Shown in pieces: positions 1 through 5,955 of a stretch of 8,495 bases of DNA. Position numbers and translations under genes: made by a program. Below the pieces are notes generated by a model. That model worked only from the letters and a program-made list of their open reading frames with translations, had not been told where the DNA came from and ran no database searches. The stretch's first letter is position 1; the number at the start of each line of letters is the position of its first letter. This DNA is from an uncultured Ruminococcus sp. (GTDB lineage Bacteria > Bacillota > Clostridia > Oscillospirales > Ruminococcaceae), in assembly GCA_946183385.1 (NCBI GenBank), contig CAMHBN010000067.1:1-8495 (forward strand), given 5' to 3'.

Positions 1-132
1 ATCGAGACCAAGCATATCCGCGGTATCACCCACGGCGACGTCATCGACCTCATGCGCGAGAACGTCGAGGACTACGATGTCCGCGAGTTCTATACGGGGC
101 TTGTGGCTGAATTAAAAGCCGAAGGCTTTTAA
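1..132 (+). CDS. C-terminal fragment of an unidentified protein
   Basis: An open frame runs in from the left edge and ends at TAA (130-132), giving the last 43 residues, from IETKHIRGITHG to LVAELKAEGF. The codon choice is GC-rich at third positions, as in malQ and glgP, and the frame has no internal stop, so this is very probably the real end of a gene. The tail is charged and soluble-looking (MRENVEDYDVREFY), with no membrane segment or signal. I do not recognise the family from this fragment and assign no function. A perfect hairpin starts at the base right after the stop codon, but no T-run follows it, so it is not a clear intrinsic terminator. Confidence 0.75.
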   Translation: METKHIRGITHGDVIDLMRENVEDYDVREFYTGLVAELKAEGF

Positions 133-200
133 CGAGGGCGCTGCCCTCGACCCGCCAGAGGCTCTGCCTCTGGACTCCGCAGGGGAACACAGTTCCCCTG
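133..200. repeat. Cluster of three perfect mini-hairpins with 3-nt loops
   Basis: Three consecutive perfect inverted repeats are visible: CGAGGGC-GCT-GCCCTCG (133-149), CCAGAGGC-TCT-GCCTCTGG (155-173) and CAGGGGAAC-ACA-GTTCCCCTG (180-200). Each has a 7-9 bp stem and a 3-base loop, and they are separated by only 5-6 bases. None is followed by a T-tract. Palindromic GC-rich units of this kind are common as dispersed intergenic elements in Oscillospiraceae genomes (general knowledge, not checked here). They could stabilise the 3' end of the upstream transcript, but that is inference. Confidence 0.8.
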
Positions 201-211
201 ACCCCTAACTA

Positions 212-276
212 CGTTGACGCTCGCAAGCTCGCTCACGCTGTACAAACGGCGTAGTCTGCTTTCGGCGGGTAACAAT
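212..276. repeat. 65-bp direct repeat, copy 1
   Basis: This stretch runs from CGTTGACGCTCGCAAGCTCG to GGCGGGTAACAAT. It is repeated at 355-419 with only two differences: C at 235 versus T at 378, and T at 270 versus A at 413. The copies are offset by exactly 143 bp. Short open frames run across both copies on both strands, but they have no ribosome binding site or protein-like composition. It is best read as a non-coding dispersed repeat. Confidence 0.9.
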
Positions 277-284
277 CGCGGGAA

Positions 285-317
285 TAAACTTGCCGCACGT
301 ATAGGTAAGCAAGTTTA
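285..317. repeat. Inverted repeat between the two direct-repeat copies
   Basis: TAAACTTGC (285-293) and GCAAGTTTA (309-317) form a perfect 9-bp inverted repeat around a 15-base spacer. It lies in the unique segment between the 65-bp repeats. The function is unknown; it could be a hairpin, a protein site or part of a composite repeat element. Confidence 0.6.
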
Positions 318-339
318 CGAGCGACATCGCGAATCGGCA

Positions 340-354
340 GCGCGGACACCGCGC
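340..354. repeat. Perfect GC hairpin GCGCGG-ACA-CCGCGC
   Basis: A 6-bp perfect stem encloses the loop ACA, immediately before the second 65-bp repeat. Its core GCGGACACCGC recurs after glgP at 5886-5896, which suggests a family of dispersed palindromes. The same ACA loop is found in the hairpin at 180-200. Confidence 0.65.
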
Positions 355-419
355 CGTTGACGCTCGCAAGCTCGCTCATGCTGTACAAACGGCGTAGTCT
401 GCTTTCGGCGGGAAACAAT
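355..419. repeat. 65-bp direct repeat, copy 2
   Basis: This is the second copy of the 212-276 repeat, identical at 63 of 65 positions. It ends six bases before the stop codon of the convergent membrane-protein gene (426-428). In this copy the bases just upstream extend an inverted repeat: CGCCGTT (352-358) matches AACGGCG (388-394), so the left half could fold into a long-loop hairpin. Confidence 0.9.
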
Positions 420-425
420 ATTGGA

Positions 426-803
426 TTAAACGAATCGGCGTTCGATAGAGCGGCACAGGAAGTACGCGGGTATGCACAGTATGAACCACAAAAGGCTGAA
501 CAGCGGACAGACCTGTCCGAGAATATTCAGCGGGATTTCGGAATAATCCCACACCTGCCAGCCCATTATAAGGTTGTCGAACACGCCCACCGCGAACTCT
601 ATCAGCGTTATCGCGGCAGTTCCGAGCAGGCACGTCTTCGCAAGTGTTGCGGCGGGACGGTTACTGAGGGTATATATCACCGTCAGGACTATACCGCCCG
701 TTATGCACATTGTCCAGTGTGTATAGCCTCTGCCCGTGACCTCGACAAAGCCGTAAAGGAAAAAGCCCATAAGAAATACAAAAACATAGCGTGAAAGCTT
801 CAT
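426..803 (-). CDS. Small CmpB-like integral membrane protein (putative ABC-transporter type family)
   Basis: A 125-residue, very hydrophobic protein with about four membrane segments (roughly residues 5-22, 29-46, 54-78 and 98-117). The second half carries WDYSEIPLNILGQVCPLFSL (residues 85-104). This matches the W-x-Y-S-x-x-P-x-N-x-x-G-x-x-C pattern of the 'putative ABC transporter' CmpB-like membrane family (Pfam ABC_trans_CmpB). The name of that family implies transport, but its role is not established, so function stays open. The ATG at 801-803 is preceded on the minus strand by AAAGAGGTG at a suitable distance. The gene is divergent from malQ and shares its 71-bp upstream region. Its 3' end abuts a 65-bp repeat and no clear terminator is visible. 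The family assignment is from motif memory, with moderate certainty. Confidence 0.8.
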   Translation of the reverse strand: MKLSRYVFVFLMGFFLYGFVEVTGRGYTHWTMCITGGIVLTVIYTLSNRPAATLAKTCLLGTAAITLIEFAVGVFDNLIMGWQVWDYSEIPLNILGQVCPLFSLLWFILCIPAYFLCRSIERRFV

Positions 804-843
804 AGCACACCTCTTTACCCATAGTATGAGCTTTCACCGACGG

Positions 844-872
844 ATTATACAGTTATACACAATGGAGTGAAA
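844..872 (-). promoter_or_regulatory. Probable promoter for the CmpB-like membrane protein gene
   Basis: On the minus strand a perfect TATAAT (844-849) lies 17 bp downstream of TTTCAC (867-872), a moderate -35 match. Transcription would start near 837, leaving a leader of about 34 bases that includes the AAAGAGGTG ribosome binding site. The -35 lies directly in front of the malQ start codon. The malQ promoter must sit in or near the same gap or further left, but I could not assign it. Confidence 0.45.
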
Positions 873-874
873 TT

Positions 875-2350
875 ATGAGAAAAAGCTGCATAATAATGCA
901 TATATCCAGCCTGCCGTCCGAGTACGGTATCGGCAAGATGGGCAGGCACGCCTTCGCCTTCGCGGACTTCCTCAAAAGCGCGGGCGTGAAGTGCTGGCAG
1001 ATACTGCCGCTCTCGCCCACGAGCTACGGCGACTCGCCCTATCAGTCGTTCTCCGTGAATGCGGGCAATCCCTACTTCATCGACTTCGAGATACTCGAGG
1101 GCGACGGACTGCTCGAAAAGCACGAGTATTCGAGCTTTACGTGGGAGAGCGAGCCCGGCAAGGTGGACTACAGCATCATCTACGAGAACTGCTTCAAGGT
1201 GCTGAGGATAGCGTATTCGCGCTTCAAGCCGTCGAAATTCCCCGAGTACAGGCGCTTCTGCGACGAGTGCAAGGACTGGCTCGACGAGTATGCGCTGTTC
1301 ATGGCGCTCAAAGCCAAGAACGGCGGCAGGGCGTGGTACGAGTGGGACAGCGACCTCGCCATGCACCGCCCGAAGGCTGTCTCCGCCGCGAAAAAGGAAC
1401 TCAAAAACGATATCGGCTTCTATAAGTTCTTGCAGTTCGAGTTCGCGCGGCAGTGGTCGGAGCTGAAAAAGTACGTCAACGACTGCGGGATAGAGATAGT
1501 CGGCGATATACCGATATACTGCGCCCTCGACAGCGTCGAGGCGTGGGCTGACCACAGGCTCTTCCAATTCGACCGCAAAAGGCGTCCCGTCTGCGTGGCG
1601 GGCTGTCCGCCCGACGAGTTCTCGCCTACGGGTCAGCTGTGGGGCAATCCGCTCTATGACTGGGACTACCATAAAAAGACGGGCTACAAATGGTGGATAG
1701 ACCGCATAAAGTCCGCCTCGGAGCTCTACGATATCGTGCGTATCGACCACTTCCGCGGCTTCGAGAGCTACTACACCATTCCCTACGGCAACGAGGACGC
1801 GACCGTCGGCGAGTGGAAAAAAGGTCCCGACTACGAGCTGTTCAGGCTCGCGGAGGAGAAGCTCGGCAGACTCAGTATCATCGCCGAGGATCTGGGCTTT
1901 CTCACTCCCGAGGTGCACGTCATGCTCGATAAATGCGGTTATCCCGGCATGAAGGTGCTCCAGTTCGCCTTCTCGGACGGAGAGAACGACTACCTCCCGC
2001 ACAACTTCACCACCACCAACTGCTTTGCGTATACGGGCACTCACGACAACGAGACGCTCAATGGCTGGGCTGCGGGAATGGACAAGAAGTCGCTGAAATT
2101 CGCGAAAAGATACCTCAACGTCCGCAAGAGGAGCGATATCCCCGCGGCTGTTATCCGCGCTGCGTGGGGAAGCGTCGCTATGGTGGCGGCGGCGCAGATG
2201 CAGGACTTCCTCGACAGCCCCGCCGACGACCGCATGAATACGCCGTCTACTCTCGGCGGCAACTGGCAGTTCCGCACCAGGGAGAGCGACTTTACGCCAG
2301 AGCTTGCCAAGAAGATACACAGGCTGAATAAAATGTACAACCGCCTTTAA
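875..2350 (+). CDS. malQ: 4-alpha-glucanotransferase (amylomaltase, GH77)
   Basis: This 491-residue protein has the usual length of bacterial amylomaltase. It transfers alpha-1,4-glucan segments between maltodextrins in the cytoplasm, releasing glucose and building longer chains for phosphorylase. The N-terminus has the family opening HISSLPSEYGIG (9-20) and the block WQILPLSPTSYGDSPYQS (41-58). The GH77 catalytic triad is intact by motif: nucleophile Asp291 in RIDHFRGF, acid/base Glu338 in AEDLG, and Asp391 in GTHDNET. The C-terminal QDFL...RMNTPSTLGGNWQFR is also typical. There is no signal peptide. The ATG at 875 has TGGAGTG six to twelve bases upstream and the protein starts at the expected family position. 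It is first in a plus-strand operon with the hydrolase and glgP. Identification is firm. Confidence 0.97.
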   Translation: MRKSCIIMHISSLPSEYGIGKMGRHAFAFADFLKSAGVKCWQILPLSPTSYGDSPYQSFSVNAGNPYFIDFEILEGDGLLEKHEYSSFTWESEPGKVDYSIIYENCFKVLRIAYSRFKPSKFPEYRRFCDECKDWLDEYALFMALKAKNGGRAWYEWDSDLAMHRPKAVSAAKKELKNDIGFYKFLQFEFARQWSELKKYVNDCGIEIVGDIPIYCALDSVEAWADHRLFQFDRKRRPVCVAGCPPDEFSPTGQLWGNPLYDWDYHKKTGYKWWIDRIKSASELYDIVRIDHFRGFESYYTIPYGNEDATVGEWKKGPDYELFRLAEEKLGRLSIIAEDLGFLTPEVHVMLDKCGYPGMKVLQFAFSDGENDYLPHNFTTTNCFAYTGTHDNETLNGWAAGMDKKSLKFAKRYLNVRKRSDIPAAVIRAAWGSVAMVAAAQMQDFLDSPADDRMNTPSTLGGNWQFRTRESDFTPELAKKIHRLNKMYNRL

Positions 2351-2389
2351 GCGCGGTGTATCACATGGTGAGTTCAACAGGAGCATATT

Positions 2390-3499
2390 ATGAAAAAATT
2401 CTTCAAGATACTCTTTAAGATATTAAAATGGGTACTCATTGTCGTTGTCTCCGCCATAGTTTTGTTCTTCATCGTCCGCTTCATCGGTCAGCGTATCAAT
2501 AATAAGACGCCAAAGGGCGGCATAAACGAGACTATGTACGTTGACATAAACGGCACTAAGCAGTGGATAAACATCTACGGGCAGGACAAGGATAATCCCG
2601 TTCTGCTCTATCTGCACGGCGGTCCGGGGCAGCCTACAAGCTACGAGGACTATCCCGTCCTGAGAAAGCTGAGTGATATTTACACCGTCGTCAACTGGGA
2701 CCAGCGTGCCTGCGGTCACAGCTGGACGAAGGACCAGATGGGCACACAGATAACCTACGAGCAGCTTTTCAGTGACGGCGAGGAAATGACTGAATTTCTG
2801 CTGGACTATATGGACAAGGATAAAATAAGTGTAATGGGCATTTCGTGGGGAGCAGCCTTCGGTGCGCGGCTTGTCCTCGATAATCCCGAAAGGTATGACA
2901 GATTCTATGCTATGAGCCTTCCTGTCGATAACATCGAGATCATGAAAGCACTGAAGACTGAGGCTCTTGAGTGGACGAAGGACGATCCCGAATACCGTGC
3001 CATTGCCGAAAGCATTATCACCGATCAGGCTGTATTTGACGGTATGACAACGGAGGAGCAGCGGCAGGCAGCCGTCGAATGGGATAAGCTCTATGCAAAA
3101 TATACCGAGCCCAATTCCGAGTTTGCAGGAGATGTTAATGTTGTCTCAGCTATGATCTTCTGCCCTTACTGGTCTGTAAAGGACTACTACAACTTTTTCT
3201 TTGCGTCTGTTCCCACAAAGGTCGAGGACTTTCCGCAGTATCCGTACCTTGATTGCTGTCAGTGGGGAAATATGAGCGCTATTTCAGTGCTTGACAGAAC
3301 GGATTACAAGGTGCCTGTCTATATGATCATGGGCGATAAGGACTACGATGTGATGACCTCCGTTGCAAAGGAGTACTATGACAGTATCACGGCTCCCGAT
3401 AAGGAATACTATGAGGTCGAGGGCGGACACTATATGCCAATGCTGCTTTCGGAGAGGCTCTCTGAAATTGTGCATGAAACAGTTAATAATGAACAATAA
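2390..3499 (+). CDS. Membrane-anchored alpha/beta hydrolase, proline-iminopeptidase-like (S33)
   Basis: A 369-residue protein with a positive N-terminus and one strong membrane segment (about residues 12-32), then an alpha/beta hydrolase domain. Visible motifs are the oxyanion HGGPG (76-80), DQRACGHS (104-111), nucleophile elbow GISWG with Ser152, Asp318 in GDKDYD and His347 in EGGHY, so the triad appears complete. HGGPG plus DQR is characteristic of the S33 proline iminopeptidase group, which removes N-terminal residues from peptides; related members are esterases or amidases, so the substrate is uncertain. Most S33 peptidases have DQRG; here it is DQRA. The positive-inside rule places the N-terminus in the cytoplasm and the domain outside. 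AGGAG (2379-2383) precedes the ATG. It sits 39 bp after malQ and 27 bp before glgP, but its codons are more AT-rich than theirs, suggesting later insertion. Confidence 0.88.
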   Translation: MKKFFKILFKILKWVLIVVVSAIVLFFIVRFIGQRINNKTPKGGINETMYVDINGTKQWINIYGQDKDNPVLLYLHGGPGQPTSYEDYPVLRKLSDIYTVVNWDQRACGHSWTKDQMGTQITYEQLFSDGEEMTEFLLDYMDKDKISVMGISWGAAFGARLVLDNPERYDRFYAMSLPVDNIEIMKALKTEALEWTKDDPEYRAIAESIITDQAVFDGMTTEEQRQAAVEWDKLYAKYTEPNSEFAGDVNVVSAMIFCPYWSVKDYYNFFFASVPTKVEDFPQYPYLDCCQWGNMSAISVLDRTDYKVPVYMIMGDKDYDVMTSVAKEYYDSITAPDKEYYEVEGGHYMPMLLSERLSEIVHETVNNEQ

Positions 3500-3526
3500 T
3501 ACATACTGAAAATAAGGAGAAAAACT

Positions 3527-5869
3527 ATGGACAAGAAAGCTTTTACCGAGAAATTCACGGGCAGACTGCCCAAGGATATCAAGTCCGCGACGCCGCAGCA
3601 GCTCCACAATGCGCTCGGCGAGACGGTGATGGAGCTTTACTCCGACCGGTGGAGCAGGGCGCGTGAGGAGCACCTCTCCAAGCGCCGCGCTGCCTACCTT
3701 TCTATGGAGTTTCTCGTGGGACGTGCGGTATTCAACAATCTGCTTTGCCTCGGCATTTACGACGAGGTCAATGACGCCTTTAAGGAGCTCGGGCTCGACC
3801 TCGCAGACCTTGAGGTCATCGAGGATGCCGCTCTCGGAAACGGCGGTCTCGGACGTCTTGCGGCGTGCTTCCTCGATTCGGCGGCGACCCTCGCTCTGCC
3901 GCTCGACGGCTACGGCATACGCTACAAGTACGGTCTCTTCAAGCAGACCATAGTGGACGGCTTCCAGCGCGAGGATATCGACGACTGGACACGCTACGGC
4001 GACCCGTGGTCGGTGCGCTGCGACGAGGACACCGTCTTCATTGAATACAATGGGCAGACCGTGAAGGCTGTGCCCTACGATATGCCGATTTTCGGCTGCC
4101 GCACCGAGAATGTGGGGACTCTCCGTCTGTGGCAGGCTGAGCCCGTAAAGGAGTTCGACTTCGATACCTTCAACAGGCAGGACTACCTCGAAGCCTCCAA
4201 GGAGAAAATATACGCCGAGGACATCTCGCGTGTGCTCTACCCGAACGACGATACCAACGAGGGCAAGAAGCTCCGCCTGAAGCAGCAGTATTTCTTCAGC
4301 TGTGCCTCGCTGACGGATATCCTCCGCAAGCATAAGGCTCGCTTCGGCACGCTCGACAACATTGCCGACTACATCTCCGTGCAGCTCAACGATACCCACC
4401 CCGTTATCTCTATCCCCGAGCTCATTCGTCAGCTCGTGGACAACGAGGGCTGGACGTTCGAGAGGGCGCTCGCCACTGCGAAAAAGGTGTTCAACTACAC
4501 CAACCACACCGTTATGCAGGAGGCTCTCGAGAAGTGGTGGACAGGGCTTGTTGAGGAGGTCCTGCCGCGTATCTACGAGATAATCATTCAGATAAACGAG
4601 GAGCTTATCGCCGAGATGTACGCGGCGGGAGTTCCCAAGGACAAAACGAATCGTATCAAGATAATCAAGGGCGAGCTTATCCATATGGCGGATATGGCGT
4701 GCTATGCTTCGAGCCACATCAACGGCGTTGCGGAGATACACACGCAGATACTGCGCGATTCCGTCCTCGCGGACTGGTACAGCCTCTGTCCCGAGCGCTT
4801 CCGCAACGAGACCAACGGCATCACCCAGCGCCGCTGGCTCGCGCTCTGCAACACCGAGCTTTCACAGCTCATCACCGAGAAGATAGGCGACGGCTGGCTG
4901 ACCGACCTTTCACAGCTCCGCAATCTCGCGGACTGCGCTAATGACGGCGAGGTGCTCGGGCGCTTCGTTGCTATAAAGCAGGCGAAGAAGGTTCAGCTCG
5001 CCGACTTCATCAGGGAGCGCGAGGGCGTCGATATAGACCCCGAGTCCGTGTTCGACATTCAGATAAAGCGCCTGCACGAGTACAAGCGCCAGCTGCTCAA
5101 TGCCTTCTCGATACTGTGGATATACTACGGCATCAAGGACGGCTCTATAACCAACTTCAAGCCCACGACCTTCATCTTCGGTGCGAAGTCTGCCCCCGGC
5201 TATAAGCGCGCGAAGGCTATCATCAAGTATATCAACGAGATAGGGCGTATCGTCTCCTCTGACCCCGACACCCGCGATCTCATAAAGGTGATATTCGTGC
5301 AGAATTACAACGTCTCCTACGCGGAAAAGCTCGTTGCGGCGGCTGACGTCTCCGAGCAGATATCCACCGCGGGCACAGAGGCGAGCGGTACGGGAAATAT
5401 GAAGCTCATGCTCAACGGTGCGGTGACGCTCGGCACCTACGACGGAGCGAATATCGAGATAGTGCAGGAGGCGGGCGAGGAGAACAACTACATCTTCGGC
5501 GCACGCGTGGAGGACCTCGCGCGTATCGTCCCCGATTACGACAGCAGACGCGTCTTCGCCGAGGACGCGATGATAAAGCGCGTGGTTTCGTCCCTCATTG
5601 ACGGCACTGTCTCCGACGGCGGCAGCGGCGATTTCCGCGAGCTGTATATGTCCCTGCTCGACGGCGCGAGCTGGCACGCTCCCGACCACTATTATCTCCT
5701 CGGCGACCTCAGAAGCTACGTGGAGACGAAGCTCCGCTGTATCTATGACTACGCCTCCGACAGGAACGCTTTCGCGCGGAAGCAGTGGCTCAATATGTGC
5801 AATGCGGGCAAGTTCAGCTCCGACAGGACTATCGCCGATTATGCGGAAAATATCTGGGGCATCCGATAA
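3527..5869 (+). CDS. glgP: Glycogen/maltodextrin phosphorylase (GT35)
   Basis: This 780-residue cytoplasmic enzyme uses phosphate to release glucose-1-phosphate from the non-reducing ends of alpha-1,4-glucans, with pyridoxal phosphate as cofactor. Its length is close to that of E. coli MalP and GlgP. Motifs in order are MEFLVGR (60-66), ALGNGGLGRLAACFLDS (102-118), LNDTHP (287-292), RIKRLHEYKRQLLN-type block (512-525, here QIKRLHEYKRQ) and EASGTGNMK with the expected PLP-binding Lys626. All are intact. There is no long N-terminal regulatory extension of the animal type. AAGGAGA (3514-3520) precedes the ATG. As the last gene of the malQ operon it would degrade the long chains MalQ makes. Glycogen versus maltodextrin preference cannot be told from sequence, so glgP and malP are both defensible names; I use glgP. 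Confidence 0.97.
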   Translation: MDKKAFTEKFTGRLPKDIKSATPQQLHNALGETVMELYSDRWSRAREEHLSKRRAAYLSMEFLVGRAVFNNLLCLGIYDEVNDAFKELGLDLADLEVIEDAALGNGGLGRLAACFLDSAATLALPLDGYGIRYKYGLFKQTIVDGFQREDIDDWTRYGDPWSVRCDEDTVFIEYNGQTVKAVPYDMPIFGCRTENVGTLRLWQAEPVKEFDFDTFNRQDYLEASKEKIYAEDISRVLYPNDDTNEGKKLRLKQQYFFSCASLTDILRKHKARFGTLDNIADYISVQLNDTHPVISIPELIRQLVDNEGWTFERALATAKKVFNYTNHTVMQEALEKWWTGLVEEVLPRIYEIIIQINEELIAEMYAAGVPKDKTNRIKIIKGELIHMADMACYASSHINGVAEIHTQILRDSVLADWYSLCPERFRNETNGITQRRWLALCNTELSQLITEKIGDGWLTDLSQLRNLADCANDGEVLGRFVAIKQAKKVQLADFIREREGVDIDPESVFDIQIKRLHEYKRQLLNAFSILWIYYGIKDGSITNFKPTTFIFGAKSAPGYKRAKAIIKYINEIGRIVSSDPDTRDLIKVIFVQNYNVSYAEKLVAAADVSEQISTAGTEASGTGNMKLMLNGAVTLGTYDGANIEIVQEAGEENNYIFGARVEDLARIVPDYDSRRVFAEDAMIKRVVSSLIDGTVSDGGSGDFRELYMSLLDGASWHAPDHYYLLGDLRSYVETKLRCIYDYASDRNAFARKQWLNMCNAGKFSSDRTIADYAENIWGIR

Positions 5870-5880
5870 AATAATTGCGC

Positions 5881-5898
5881 GGGCGGCGGACACCGCCC
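5881..5898. repeat. GC-rich intergenic palindrome
   Basis: GGGCGG (5881-5886) and CCGCCC (5893-5898) form a 6-bp inverted repeat. An alternative fold is GGCGG-ACA-CCGCC (5885-5897). The core GCGGACACCGC is shared with the hairpin at 340-354. It lies between the glgP stop codon and the true terminator and has no T-run, so it looks like a copy of a dispersed palindrome rather than a terminator. Confidence 0.65.
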
Positions 5899-5920
5899 CT
5901 ACAAAGTTATGATAAAATGA

Positions 5921-5955
5921 AAGACGTCAAGGTTGTCCTTGACGTCTTGTTTTTT
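5921..5955 (+). terminator. Intrinsic terminator of the malQ-glgP operon
   Basis: AAGACGTCAAGG (5921-5932) and CCTTGACGTCTT (5937-5948) form a perfect 12-bp stem around TTGT, followed by G and six T (5950-5955). This is a strong plus-strand rho-independent terminator about 50 bases after glgP. On the minus strand the same stem is followed by the weaker run TCATTTTATC, so it may also end the convergent dockerin gene, whose TAA stop (5954-5956) overlaps the T-run. Confidence 0.92.

Noticed and set aside
212..419. Possible CRISPR array from the repeated 65-bp unit
   Set aside because: There are only two copies, the unit is longer than usual CRISPR repeats, and the spacer contains inverted repeats; no cas gene is present.
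357..794. 145-residue plus-strand frame beginning in the second 65-bp repeat
   Set aside because: It starts in non-coding repeat, has no ribosome binding site, and lies opposite the CmpB-like membrane protein, whose membrane segments and motif are convincing.
854..859. TATACA as the -10 element for malQ
   Set aside because: A start seven bases downstream would fall at about 866, inside the ribosome binding site at 863-869, leaving almost no leader. I left the malQ promoter unassigned.
845..2386. 513-residue open frame on the minus strand opposite malQ
   Set aside because: It is fully antisense to a textbook GH77 gene, is rich in Arg, Val, Ala and Leu as expected from GC-biased codons read backwards, and shows no family motif.
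3284..4741. 485-residue open frame on the minus strand opposite the hydrolase end and glgP
   Set aside because: It overlaps two well-supported plus-strand genes, has no ribosome binding site or recognised domain, and arises from third-position GC bias.
4910..5893. 327-residue open frame on the minus strand opposite the end of glgP
   Set aside because: It is antisense to conserved phosphorylase motifs including the PLP lysine region and runs through the intergenic palindrome; composition is non-protein-like.
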